A DNA stretch of 64,000 nt from Spirosoma sp. 48-14 (GTDB lineage Bacteria; Bacteroidota; Bacteroidia; Cytophagales; Spirosomataceae): positions 1 through 64,000 of the forward strand of contig NZ_MKUD01000009.1 of NCBI RefSeq assembly GCF_001898575.1, in the 5' to 3' direction. Position 1 is the stretch's first letter; each line of letters begins with the position of its first letter. A program made the translations under genes and the position numbers. Under the pieces are notes generated by a model. The model did not search any database. It saw only the letters and a program-made list of their open reading frames with translations, and was not told the origin of the DNA. Below, in pieces: positions 27,627 to 35,471 of the stretch.

Positions 27627-28835
27627 ATGCTCTATTATCTCTTTCAGTTTCTGGACGAACGCTATGACTTCCCGGGGGCGGGAGTTTTCCAATATATCTC
27701 GTTCCGGGCGTTGGGGGCTGTCGTCACGTCGCTACTTATTGCCGCTATTTTCGGACGCCGAATCATCGACACCCTTCGTAATTTACAGATTGGCGAATCG
27801 ATTCGTGATCTGGGACTGGAAGGCCAGATGCAGAAACGGGGCACCCCCACGATGGGAGGTTTTATCATTTTAGCCTCACTCCTGGTTCCAGCACTACTTT
27901 TTGCAAAGCTTTCCAACGTGTATGTCATTCTGGCTCTGGTGTCAACCGTCTGGACGGGCCTGATCGGCTTTCTGGATGATTACATCAAGGTTTTCAAAAA
28001 GAACAAAGAAGGGCTACAGGGCAAGTTTAAAGTAGTTGGTCAGATTGGTCTGGGGCTGATTGTCGGCCTGACACTCTATTTTAACCAGTACGTCAAAATT
28101 CGAAAGTATGCTCCTCGCCTATTGAGCACCTCCAACGTACCCGACGTGTATACCGATATAAAATCGACCCTGACGACGGTTCCGTTTCTTAAGAATAACG
28201 AGTTTGATTACAGTTCTCTGCTTTTTGGCGTATTACCTGACAGCTACACCTGGATTATCTATGTAATTGTCTGCATTTTCATCATCACTGCGGTTTCGAA
28301 CGGAGCCAATATTACCGATGGTATCGACGGACTGGCGGCTGGCACCTCCGTCATTATTGGCTTAACCATTGGCGTACTAGCTTATTTGTCAGGCAATAAA
28401 GTATTTTCTCAGTACCTCAACATCATGTACATTCCCAATGCTGGCGAGCTAGTAATCTTCTGCGCAGCTTTTGTGGGAGCCTGTGTTGGTTTTTTGTGGT
28501 ACAACTCCTACCCTGCGCAGGTGTTCATGGGAGATACGGGTAGCCTGATGCTCGGTGGCGTTATTGCCGTGTTGTTTCTGGCCATTCGGAAAGAGCTGAT
28601 GATTCCTATTATCTGCGGCATCTTTCTGGTTGAACTTGTGTCCGTGATCCTGCAAGTCAGCTATTTTAAATATACGAAACGCAAGTATGGCGAAGGCAGG
28701 CGAATATTCCTGATGTCGCCCTTGCACCACCATTTTCAGAAAAAAGGCTATCACGAAGCCAAGCTAGTGACCCGTTTCTGGATTGTCGGAATTATCCTGG
28801 CGGTATTGGCGCTGGCCACGTTGAAGTTACGCTAA
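27627..28835 (+). CDS. mraY: Phospho-MurNAc-pentapeptide transferase
   Basis: A 402-residue integral membrane enzyme with about ten helices that moves phospho-MurNAc-pentapeptide to undecaprenyl phosphate, giving lipid I. The ATG at 27627 is chosen because [27 protein letters not shown] is the normal family start; the frame is open upstream only through the inverted repeat. Visible motifs are FLDDYIK (catalytic Asp pair), [22 protein letters not shown] and [11 protein letters not shown]. The segment between FLDDY and NITDG is longer than in E. coli, as in other Bacteroidota. It is the last gene of the first dcw block. Confidence 0.96.
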   Translation: MLYYLFQFLDERYDFPGAGVFQYISFRALGAVVTSLLIAAIFGRRIIDTLRNLQIGESIRDLGLEGQMQKRGTPTMGGFIILASLLVPALLFAKLSNVYVILALVSTVWTGLIGFLDDYIKVFKKNKEGLQGKFKVVGQIGLGLIVGLTLYFNQYVKIRKYAPRLLSTSNVPDVYTDIKSTLTTVPFLKNNEFDYSSLLFGVLPDSYTWIIYVIVCIFIITAVSNGANITDGIDGLAAGTSVIIGLTIGVLAYLSGNKVFSQYLNIMYIPNAGELVIFCAAFVGACVGFLWYNSYPAQVFMGDTGSLMLGGVIAVLFLAIRKELMIPIICGIFLVELVSVILQVSYFKYTKRKYGEGRRIFLMSPLHHHFQKKGYHEAKLVTRFWIVGIILAVLALATLKLR

Positions 28836-28855
28836 CAGGAATTCTTGGCAGAGCC

Positions 28856-28886
28856 TTGTTTTTCAGCCTTATATCTTCTATATTTG
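28856..28886 (+). promoter_or_regulatory. Bacteroidota-type promoter for rplM
   Basis: TTG at 28856-28858, a 20-base spacer and TATATTTG at 28879-28886 match the -33 and -7 elements of the Bacteroidota primary sigma factor. The start of transcription would be near 28891-28893. Confidence 0.65.
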
Positions 28887-28917
28887 CACTCCCGTTTTGA
28901 AGCGGGAGTGCTTTTTT
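28886..28917 (+). terminator. Intrinsic terminator after mraY, overlapping the rplM promoter
   Basis: GCACTCCCG at 28886-28894 pairs with CGGGAGTGC at 28903-28911 and is followed by six T bases. It has the form of a Rho-independent terminator for the mraY transcript. Its first base is also the last base of the rplM -7 element. Confidence 0.8.
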
Positions 28918-28958
28918 ATAGGCAAATCATTAGAAATCAACCAATTAGTCTCCATAAA

Positions 28959-29402
28959 GTGAATACGCTCAGTTACAAAACCATCTCTGCCAACAAAGAA
29001 ACGGTGCAGAAGGATTGGGTTGTGGTTGACGCTCAGGGCGAAGTACTTGGCCGTCTGGCTAGCCAAGTTGCACGTCTGATCCGCGGCAAACACAAAACCA
29101 ACTTCACCCCGCATGTTGATTGCGGAGATAACGTGATCGTCATCAATGCCGAAAAGGTGCGCCTGACGGGCTCTAAGATGACCGACAAAGTTTACGTTCG
29201 CCACACAGGTTATCCCGGTGGTCAACGGTTCGCATCGCCCCGGTTGTTACTCGAAAAACAACCCGAGCGCATCATTGAACATGCTGTGAAGGGCATGTTG
29301 CCGAAAAACCGGCTTGGTCGGCGGTTGTACACCAACCTGTATGTTTACGCCGGTGATCAGCACCCGCACGAGGCTCAGCAACCCAAAGCAGTTAAATTCT
29401 AA
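28959..29402 (+). CDS. rplM: 50S ribosomal protein L13 (uL13)
   Basis: A 147-residue ribosomal protein. The start is a GTG at 28959, chosen because [13 protein letters not shown] is the usual N-terminus in this phylum; the frame is open upstream but would run through the terminator. Family blocks are [36 protein letters not shown] and [12 protein letters not shown]. It is the first gene of a four-gene translation block and is followed by rpsI after 6 bases. Expression is probably set by the promoter at 28856-28886. Confidence 0.96.
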   Translation: MNTLSYKTISANKETVQKDWVVVDAQGEVLGRLASQVARLIRGKHKTNFTPHVDCGDNVIVINAEKVRLTGSKMTDKVYVRHTGYPGGQRFASPRLLLEKQPERIIEHAVKGMLPKNRLGRRLYTNLYVYAGDQHPHEAQQPKAVKF

Positions 29403-29408
29403 GTCATA

Positions 29409-29795
29409 ATGGATCGTATTAATACCATTGGCCGCCGTAAAACTGCCATCTCACGGATCTATCTGTCGGCGGGCAGCGGAGCCATCTCGGTAAACGGAAA
29501 AGATTACAAACAGTATTTCCCAACCGAGGTTCTGCAAATCATTCTGAACCAGCCCTTCGCTACAGTTAATGGCGTTGGTGGTTACGACGTAAAAGTAAAC
29601 GTTCGTGGTGGTGGTGTAGCTGGTCAGGCCGAGGCAACTCGTATGGCCATTGCCCGCGCTCTTGTCGAACTGAACGCTGAGTTCCGTCCAGCCCTTAAGA
29701 AAGAAGGGTTCCTGACTCGCGATTCGCGTATGGTTGAACGGAAGAAGTACGGTCGTCGGAAAGCCCGTCGTCGGTTCCAGTTCTCGAAACGTTAA
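29409..29795 (+). CDS. rpsI: 30S ribosomal protein S9 (uS9)
   Basis: A 128-residue ribosomal protein, co-transcribed with rplM as in most bacteria. Visible features are the N-terminal GRRKTAISR, GGGVAGQAEATRMAIARAL and the basic C-terminal tail KKYGRRKARRRFQFSKR, whose final arginine reaches the ribosomal P site near the tRNA anticodon loop. Length and ending are normal. Confidence 0.97.
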   Translation: MDRINTIGRRKTAISRIYLSAGSGAISVNGKDYKQYFPTEVLQIILNQPFATVNGVGGYDVKVNVRGGGVAGQAEATRMAIARALVELNAEFRPALKKEGFLTRDSRMVERKKYGRRKARRRFQFSKR

Positions 29796-29801
29796 TCCAT
29801 T

Positions 29802-29876
29802 AATGTATAATGAGAAATGTTTAATGTTTAATGACTTCATTATACATTTTATATTAATCATTGTTCATTAAACATT
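29802..29876. repeat. Interlocked inverted repeats between rpsI and rpsB
   Basis: AATGTATAATGA at 29802-29813 pairs exactly with 29837-29848. AATGTTTAATGA at 29823-29834 pairs exactly with 29865-29876. The order is A, B, A', B', so the stems are interlocked. The sequence is AT-rich and built from TTTAATG-like units. It begins 7 bases after the rpsI stop. Confidence 0.8.
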
Positions 29877-29957
29877 GTCCAGACTGCGCTTAGATGATGC
29901 CGATGCGTGGTGCTGCGTACTAATCAACACTTTTATTCTTCATTTTTCATAACGAAA

Positions 29958-30791
29958 ATGGCACAAATTGAATATAAAGATCTCCTCGACGCTGGTGTGC
30001 ACTTTGGCCACCTTACGCGCAAGTGGGACCCCCGGATGGCTCCGTACATCTTCATGGAGAAGAACGGCATCCACATTATTGACCTCAATAAAACATTAGC
30101 TTCACTCGACGAAGCCTGCAATGCTATCCGTGGTATTGTTCGTTCGGGTCGGAAAGTGTTGTTCGTAGCGACTAAAAAACAGGCTCAGGAAATTGTTTCG
30201 GAAGAAGCACGTCGCCTGAAAATGCCGTATGTTACCGATCGTTGGCAGGGTGGTATGCTCACCAACTTCGCTACTATTCGGAAGTCGTTGAAAAAAATGC
30301 AAACGCTTGACAAAATGCTGAAAGACGAGGAGACCGTCAAAAGTATTGCCAAGCGTGAGCGTTTGACCCGGATGCGTGACAAAGAAAAACTGGAGCGTGT
30401 GTTGGGCGGTATTGCCGACCTGACTCGTTTGCCAGCCGCTCTGTTCATTGTCGACGTAAAACGCGAACACATTGCTGTTGCTGAAGCACACCGTTTGGGT
30501 ATTCCTGTATTCGCTATGTGCGATACGAACTCGAACCCCGAAGCAGTTGACTTCGCTATTCCAGCTAATGATGATGCTTACAAATCCATTGCTCTGATTA
30601 CCCTTGCCATCGGTAAGGCTATCGAAGAAGGGCTGATGGAGCGCAAGCAGGATAAAGACGATCAGCGTATCCAGGAGGAAGAAGAAGCGAAGCGTGCTGA
30701 AGATCTTGCCCAGGCTCGTGCCGAAGGCGCTACTCAGCCAGAAGCGGAAGCGACGGAAGCTCCTGTTGCTGAAGATGAGCAGGAAGCATAA
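29958..30791 (+). CDS. rpsB: 30S ribosomal protein S2 (uS2)
   Basis: Read from the ATG at 29958 (277 residues), where the family N-terminus MAQIEYKDLLDAGVHFGHLTRKW begins. Further family blocks are MAPYIFMEKNGIHIIDL, LFVATKKQAQEIV, RWQGGMLTNF and the nucleotide-like GIPVFAMCDTNSNP. The last about 45 residues form an acidic, alanine-rich tail (EEEEAKRAEDLAQARAEG), a usual extension in Bacteroidota. It is followed by tsf, as almost always in bacteria, after 202 bases of repeat-rich sequence. Confidence 0.97.
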   Translation: MAQIEYKDLLDAGVHFGHLTRKWDPRMAPYIFMEKNGIHIIDLNKTLASLDEACNAIRGIVRSGRKVLFVATKKQAQEIVSEEARRLKMPYVTDRWQGGMLTNFATIRKSLKKMQTLDKMLKDEETVKSIAKRERLTRMRDKEKLERVLGGIADLTRLPAALFIVDVKREHIAVAEAHRLGIPVFAMCDTNSNPEAVDFAIPANDDAYKSIALITLAIGKAIEEGLMERKQDKDDQRIQEEEEAKRAEDLAQARAEGATQPEAEATEAPVAEDEQEA

Positions 30792-30794
30792 ATG

Positions 30795-30889
30795 AGTTTA
30801 CAGTTTTCAGTTCGCGGTTTTAGTTGGTGAGCACGGACTTTTTTTAATGCATAAATCAACCAAAAACTGTAAACCGAAAACTGTAAACT
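30795..30889. repeat. Inverted repeat with 7-base units between rpsB and tsf
   Basis: AGTTTACAGTTTTC at 30795-30808 pairs exactly with 30876-30889. Both arms continue inward with related units (GTTTTAG, GTTGGT and their complements), so the stem can be longer but imperfect. It begins right after the rpsB stop. Confidence 0.75.
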
Positions 30890-30893
30890 AAAA

Positions 30894-30924
30894 AATAGCC
30901 CGTAGCCAGCCGCTATGGGCTATT
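30894..30924 (+). repeat. Hairpin ahead of tsf
   Basis: AATAGCCCGTAGC at 30894-30906 pairs with 30912-30924 (one G-T pair) around a 5-base loop. No T-run follows, so read-through to tsf is expected. It could weaken the transcript or set the rpsB/tsf ratio. Confidence 0.6.
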
Positions 30925-30993
30925 CCATTTCAACAGAAAATTTTTTGATCACAAAATAACGTTTGGTAATTCAACTTACTAACAACCTTTATT

Positions 30994-31827
30994 ATGGCAA
31001 TTACTGCTGCTGACGTAAACAAACTTCGGCAAGAGACCGGAGCCGGTATGATGGACTGTAAAAAGGCCCTTACCGAAGCTGATGGCGATTTTGAAAAAGC
31101 AAAAGAGATTCTGCGGAAGCAGGGTCAGAAAATAGCTGACAAGCGAGCCGACAACACCACGGCTGAAGGCATTGTATTGGCTCATGTTAGCCCCGATGGT
31201 AAATCCGGTAAAGTAATTGCCCTGGCCTGCGAAACAGAGCCAGTATCCAAGGTAGCTGATTTCCAGAATCTGGCGATGGCTGTTATGAGCGCAGCGGTTA
31301 CAACTGATGCTGCCGATAAAGCTACGTTGCTGGCAACTCCTCAGGCTGACGGTCGTTCGCTTCAGGACCACATCACCGACCTGATGGGTAAAATTGGCGA
31401 AAAAATCGACGTTGCCTCTTTCGAAACCGTTTCGGCCGACAAAGTGGTATCCTACATTCACTCAAATGGCAAGCTGGGCGTACTGGTTGGTTTGACTAAC
31501 ACCAATGGTACGGATGTTGCCGAAGTAGGTCGCGACGTTGCTATGCAGATTGCGGCAATGAAGCCTGTAGCCCTGGACAAAGACGGCGTTGATGCTACTA
31601 TCGTTCAACGTGAAATCGAAATTGGCAAAGAGCAGGCTCGTGCAGAAGGCAAACCTGAAGCAATGCTTGAAAAAATTGCCATGGGTAAACTGAACAAATT
31701 CTACAAAGATAATACGCTGCTGAACCAGGAGTTTGTAAAGGATCCTTCCATTACGATCTCGCAACTTCTGGATAAAACCAGCAAGGGCCTGACTGTATCG
31801 GCTTTCAAACGCGTAGCTATTGGTTAG
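30994..31827 (+). CDS. tsf: Translation elongation factor Ts
   Basis: A 277-residue guanine-nucleotide exchange factor for EF-Tu. The N-terminal UBA-like domain has VNKLRQETGAGMMDCKKAL, and the core has the TDFV-equivalent region EPVSKVADF with GKSGKVIALACETEP. The second half has the HSNGKLGVLVGL and DVAMQIAAMKP blocks and the C-terminal LLNQEFVKD motif. Length is normal. It closes the translation block and is followed by a strong terminator. Confidence 0.96.
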   Translation: MAITAADVNKLRQETGAGMMDCKKALTEADGDFEKAKEILRKQGQKIADKRADNTTAEGIVLAHVSPDGKSGKVIALACETEPVSKVADFQNLAMAVMSAAVTTDAADKATLLATPQADGRSLQDHITDLMGKIGEKIDVASFETVSADKVVSYIHSNGKLGVLVGLTNTNGTDVAEVGRDVAMQIAAMKPVALDKDGVDATIVQREIEIGKEQARAEGKPEAMLEKIAMGKLNKFYKDNTLLNQEFVKDPSITISQLLDKTSKGLTVSAFKRVAIG

Positions 31828-31860
31828 TCAGTTTAGCAATTTACCAAATAAATCGCTTGT

Positions 31861-31889
31861 ATACCCAGCCATATGGCTGGGTATTTTTT
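31861..31889 (+). terminator. Intrinsic terminator after tsf
   Basis: ATACCCAGCC at 31861-31870 pairs perfectly with GGCTGGGTAT at 31875-31884 around ATAT and is followed by a T-run. It ends the rplM-tsf transcript. Confidence 0.92.
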
Positions 31890-32261
31890 ATTGTCTACGT
31901 TTTTGATCTTGCCATTATTCACCCAATTTTAACCTTGTGGCAAACTTAAAAGTGAGTAGCTTGCCATAAAACGAGTTGTTGCTGAATTTAATAGCTGCCA
32001 ACAAAAAATATTCCAAAATATAATTGAAATGGGCTAAAGATAGATTGAACAGAAATAGGCAGAGCAACAATATTTTTGAACTTCTACCAAGTAAATTAAT
32101 TGAAATAAAATCTATTTTATAAACGTACTATTTTATAAAGTATATCTATTTGGATAATATTTTTTAAGGATCAATTCGTAGCTGATATTTTATTAATATT
32201 GCCTTTTAAGTTGAGTTACTTTTTTAACGCTTTCTGGTCATAAGAGCCACCACCGTATAAA
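31890..32261. other. AT-rich intergenic region before the ECF sigma gene
   Basis: About 370 bases with low GC and no credible open frame or RNA gene. Several T-rich and A-rich tracts lie just ahead of the sigma gene, which suits a promoter region, but I cannot name exact elements. Confidence 0.5.
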
Positions 32262-32867
32262 ATGGAGCAATATTCGGACGAGGAGTTAGTTCGGTTATAT
32301 GTCGACACGCAACGAAATATTTATTTCGAACGGCTATACGAACGTTATTGCGATAAAGTGTACAGAAAGTGTTTATCGTTTACAAAAGATCCTGTTCGGG
32401 CAGAGGATTTGACGCATGATATTTTCCTTAAACTGGTCATTAAACTCGGGAGCTTTCGTGAACAGGCGAAATTCTCCACCTGGCTATATTCAATCACGTA
32501 TAATTACTGCACCGACCAGATTCGAACGCAGAATATGCGTAAAGAGGTGTATATGGAAGATGGATGGGAGCGGCTAGATATACAGCAGGACGATGATCTG
32601 GGCGATCTGGCAGAAATGGAAGCAAAGCAACTTGAGCGTGCCCTGCACCAACTTCCTCCCGAAGAGCAGTCGATGCTTTTGATGAAATACCAGGATGATA
32701 TTAGCATTCGGGACATTGCCAATATAAACGGCCTGACTGAAAGCGCTGTAAAAATGCGCTTGAAACGATCACGCGATAAACTTCGTAAACACTATCTCGA
32801 AGGAGTTGTATTCTGGCTCCTACTGGCTATTAAAATGATACTTTCTATACGCTGGCCTTTTCGTTAA
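32262..32867 (+). CDS. ECF sigma factor with hydrophobic C-terminal tail
   Basis: A 201-residue sigma-70 family protein. Region 2 (about 10-75) has FERLYERYCDKVYRKCLSF and AEDLTHDIFLKLVIKL with the core-binding and -10 strand features. Region 4 (about 122-175) has LPPEEQSMLLMKYQDDISIRDIANINGL and the recognition helix ESAVKMRLKRSRDKL. After region 4 come about 25 extra residues, with GVVFWLLLAIKMILSIRW, which could be a membrane helix or an amphipathic anchor; this is unusual for a sigma factor. No anti-sigma with the usual zinc or FecR domain follows. The next genes are a 67-residue protein (gap 9 bases) and an MscS-like channel, so it probably heads an envelope-stress operon. Confidence 0.85.
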   Translation: MEQYSDEELVRLYVDTQRNIYFERLYERYCDKVYRKCLSFTKDPVRAEDLTHDIFLKLVIKLGSFREQAKFSTWLYSITYNYCTDQIRTQNMRKEVYMEDGWERLDIQQDDDLGDLAEMEAKQLERALHQLPPEEQSMLLMKYQDDISIRDIANINGLTESAVKMRLKRSRDKLRKHYLEGVVFWLLLAIKMILSIRWPFR

Positions 32868-32876
32868 TCAATCGGT

Positions 32877-33080
32877 ATGGAAACCACAAACCCATTTAAA
32901 CAACTTGAGCCAGATGACCTTTGCCCTCCGCATTTGAAAACGGAGTTAGTCTCTGAGATTGATCTGATTCGTAATGCCGTTACTGTTATAGATCTCTATA
33001 TCGGTGATTTGTTTGCGTTAGCATCAGCACTTGTTAACCCACCGCATTTAACACCAGACGATACAAATCCTACCGTATGA
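32877..33080 (+). CDS. Small protein between sigma factor and channel
   Basis: A 67-residue soluble protein with no recognised domain. It begins 9 bases after the sigma gene, and its TGA overlaps the ATG of the channel gene (ATGA), so it is translated with both. It is rich in Leu, Ile and acidic residues, with one predicted helix (LKTELVSEIDLIRNAVTVIDLYIGDLFALASAL) and one Cys. Its place suggests a regulator of the sigma factor or a channel partner, but nothing in the sequence proves either. The tight spacing supports it as a real gene. Confidence 0.7.
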   Translation: METTNPFKQLEPDDLCPPHLKTELVSEIDLIRNAVTVIDLYIGDLFALASALVNPPHLTPDDTNPTV

Positions 33081-33919
33081 ATCAATTACCAGAACTGACC
33101 GAAATTATTCGGAATACATTTCAAACCCTCATCAATCAATTTGTCGAATTTGTTCCTCGTCTACTAGGTGCTTTTGTCATCCTACTAATTGGTATTGGAT
33201 TTGCCCGATTGGTTGCTATGATCGTGCGCCGGGTACTGGGAAAAGTGGGGTTCGATAAAATCGGTAACCGCCTGAATGAAATCAGTATTATTAAGCAGCT
33301 AAAGACCGAAATTAAGTTAAGCGAAATTATAGCTAAGGTTCTTTATTATTTCATTCTACTGGTATTTATCAAAGCCTCCACGGAAAAACTGGGGGTTGGA
33401 GCGATCACCGAGATGGTGTCTTCGTTAATCAACTTTATCCCTAAATTAATTGCAGCCGCCATCATGCTACAGGTTGGCGTTCTGATCGCTGACGCTTTAC
33501 GGGCAGCCGTTATCAACGTGTGTCAATCGTTTAACATTGCATCGGGTCGGTTGCTAAGCATGATTGTGTTTATTTTCTTTCTAATTGTTACGGTTATCAG
33601 TGCTCTGGGTCAGGCTGGCATCAATACAGAATTACTTGAATCCAGCTTCAACCTCATCATTGGTGGAGTCATATTCGCCTTTGCTATCGGTTATGGCATT
33701 GCTTCCCGCGACTTAATGGCTAATATTATATCGTCTTTCTACACGAAAAATAAATACAAAGAGGGCCAGGTTATTCAAATTGATGACGCCAAAGGTGAGA
33801 TTATTAAAGTAGATACATTATCGTTAACCCTTCGCACGGGTCAAACTACTACGGTTATTCCTTTACAGACCCTACAAATGAAAAAAGTAGAGGTTTTTGA
33901 CAACGCTCCTGCTGCCTAA
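33077..33919 (+). CDS. MscS-like mechanosensitive ion channel with TM-helix repeats
   Basis: A 280-residue membrane protein with about five membrane segments. Two copies of the conserved TM-helix domain (PF05552 type) are visible around LGAFVILLIGIGFARLVAMIVRRVLGKVGFD and IPKLIAAAIMLQVGVLIADALRAAV. A pore-like helix with IGGVIFAFAIGYGIASRDLMANI leads to a short MscS beta domain (YKEGQVIQIDDAKGEI, then TTTVIPLQTL). It should open under membrane tension and release ions. The start overlaps the small upstream gene. Together with mscL, 1.1 kb downstream, it forms a mechanosensing group inside the cell-wall cluster. Confidence 0.85.
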   Translation: MNQLPELTEIIRNTFQTLINQFVEFVPRLLGAFVILLIGIGFARLVAMIVRRVLGKVGFDKIGNRLNEISIIKQLKTEIKLSEIIAKVLYYFILLVFIKASTEKLGVGAITEMVSSLINFIPKLIAAAIMLQVGVLIADALRAAVINVCQSFNIASGRLLSMIVFIFFLIVTVISALGQAGINTELLESSFNLIIGGVIFAFAIGYGIASRDLMANIISSFYTKNKYKEGQVIQIDDAKGEIIKVDTLSLTLRTGQTTTVIPLQTLQMKKVEVFDNAPAA

Positions 33920-33978
33920 TTAAGTTACTATACATCCATTAAAGCGTCTTAAGAGCCAATCAAGTTTTCAAAAATGAT

Positions 33979-34977
33979 ATGAAAAATTCTGCGCTCTGTA
34001 TACTTATAGTCGGACTTTCTCTGAACCAACTATTCGCCCAGGACTCTACGCGGGTAACCACCAATTTTAAAGATACCGTTGCGGTAAAACCCGATACGTC
34101 GTACTGGCAGAAATCATTTAGTGGCGGGGTCAATTTTAACCAGGCCTCTTTTAGCAACTGGTCGGGTGGCGGGGTTAACTCGGTGGCTCTTGGCGCTGTT
34201 GTAGCCGCTCGTGCGCTCTACGAAAAAGGGAAAACATCCTGGGATAATACGGCAGATCTGCAACTGGGCTATGTAACGCAATTAGGTAATACCCGCAAAG
34301 CGGCAGACCAGATCATGATTATTTCGGTATTGGGCAAACAGATTGCGCCTAAGTGGGACTTCTTTGTTTCTGGAACTTTCAACACATTTTTTGCGCCGGG
34401 TTACCGCTACGATAAGCTTCCTGCCGATCAGACACAGCTGAAAGTATCCAATTTTTTTGCGCCGGCACAACTCACACTAGCCCTTGGCATAGCGTATAAA
34501 CCGAATGACTGGTTTGCCCTGCGAATGAGTCCTATAGCTCCACGGTTCACATTCCTGGGCGATCAGAGTGTGCGGGTACGCGAACAGGCAGACGGTACAT
34601 TTGTGCCCGACCCCACACAGAAAGCATACGGTGTCGATCCGGGAAAAAGCAGCCGAACCGAATGGCTGGCGTTTCAGCTACAGGCAGCCCTTAATCGTAA
34701 TCTGACCGAAAACATTTCCATAAATACACGGTATCAGCTATTTACGGAATATTCCCATCTGGATAATATCAACCATCGGCTCGATCTGATCATAACCGCC
34801 AAAGCCAGCAGATACATCAGTACTACGTTTGGTCTGATTGCGCTTTATAACAAAGACTTTAGTTCTAGTTTACAAATCCAGCAAACATTAGCCATCGGAC
34901 TGGTATATAACATCAGTTCCTTCAAAAAGAAAAAAGACTCCGCAAAAGCCAGTGATCCTTTGCCGGGCAGATTTTGA
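33979..34977 (+). CDS. DUF3078 domain envelope protein
   Basis: A 332-residue protein with a Sec signal (MKNSALCILIVGLSLNQLFAQ) and no internal membrane helix. The mature part begins with the DUF3078 pattern (YWQKSFSGGVNFNQASFSNWSGGG) and continues with alternating strands (QLGYVTQLGN, FNTFFAPGYRYD, TRYQLFTEYSHLDNI) that resemble an outer-membrane barrel. The function of the family is unknown to me. It follows the MscS-like gene after 59 bases and precedes mscL, so it may belong to the same stress operon. The C-terminal KKKDSAKASD stretch is polar and periplasmic or extracellular. Confidence 0.8.
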   Translation: MKNSALCILIVGLSLNQLFAQDSTRVTTNFKDTVAVKPDTSYWQKSFSGGVNFNQASFSNWSGGGVNSVALGAVVAARALYEKGKTSWDNTADLQLGYVTQLGNTRKAADQIMIISVLGKQIAPKWDFFVSGTFNTFFAPGYRYDKLPADQTQLKVSNFFAPAQLTLALGIAYKPNDWFALRMSPIAPRFTFLGDQSVRVREQADGTFVPDPTQKAYGVDPGKSSRTEWLAFQLQAALNRNLTENISINTRYQLFTEYSHLDNINHRLDLIITAKASRYISTTFGLIALYNKDFSSSLQIQQTLAIGLVYNISSFKKKKDSAKASDPLPGRF

Positions 34978-35049
34978 TTTACAGGAACTTTTATCTACTT
35001 TACTCTTCACAATTACAATTAGTATATTCCAACCCAAAACTTAACCATT

Positions 35050-35379
35050 ATGCTAAGTGAATTTAGAACCTTTATTGCTCAGGGCAACGTCATCGATCTG
35101 GCCGTTGGTGTTATCATCGGTGCTGCATTTGGTAAAATTACTACCTCACTAGTTGAAGACATTATAAACCCAATTCTGGGGATTGTTTTAGGCGGAGTTG
35201 ATTTCAGCCAAATGAAATACGTTCTTAAAGAAGCCGTTGGCACTACACCTGAAGTGGCCATTCGATATGGTAACTTCCTGAATACGATCATCCAGTTTTT
35301 GATTATCGCCTGGGTAGTTTTCCTGATTGTCAAGTTGGCTAATCGTGCACGGCTATCCAATTCGATGCAATCTAAATAA
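35050..35379 (+). CDS. mscL: Large-conductance mechanosensitive channel
   Basis: A 109-residue channel that opens just below lytic tension. It starts with the amphipathic [26 protein letters not shown], which includes the N-terminal helix and the pore-lining TM1 with its glycine pattern. A periplasmic loop ([16 protein letters not shown]) and TM2 ([20 protein letters not shown]) follow. It is shorter than E. coli MscL (136 residues) because the cytoplasmic helix bundle is cut down to [12 protein letters not shown] terminator follows it. Confidence 0.95.
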   Translation: MLSEFRTFIAQGNVIDLAVGVIIGAAFGKITTSLVEDIINPILGIVLGGVDFSQMKYVLKEAVGTTPEVAIRYGNFLNTIIQFLIIAWVVFLIVKLANRARLSNSMQSK

Positions 35380-35404
35380 TAAGTTTTGTAGAGAAATTTA
35401 CTTG

Positions 35405-35434
35405 AAAAGCCCTGGCGCATAGCCGGGGCTTTTT
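35405..35434 (+). terminator. Intrinsic terminator after mscL
   Basis: AAAAGCCCTGGC pairs with GCCGGGGCTTTTT around a short loop, with a closing T-run. It separates the mechanosensitive group from the second dcw block. Confidence 0.85.
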
Positions 35435-35444
35435 CATTTATGTG

Positions 35445-35452
35445 TTACTTTG
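35445..35452 (+). promoter_or_regulatory. Candidate -7 element for the murD operon
   Basis: TTACTTTG differs by one base from TAnnTTTG and lies 20 bases before murD, right after the mscL terminator. A promoter for the second dcw block must be near here, but the -33 part is not clear. Confidence 0.3.
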
Positions 35453-35471
35453 CTAAGTGTAAGTACTTGTC

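Noticed and set aside
28845..28958. Upstream extension of rplM
   Set aside because: It would translate through a terminator and promoter; the GTG at 28959 gives the family N-terminus and normal length.
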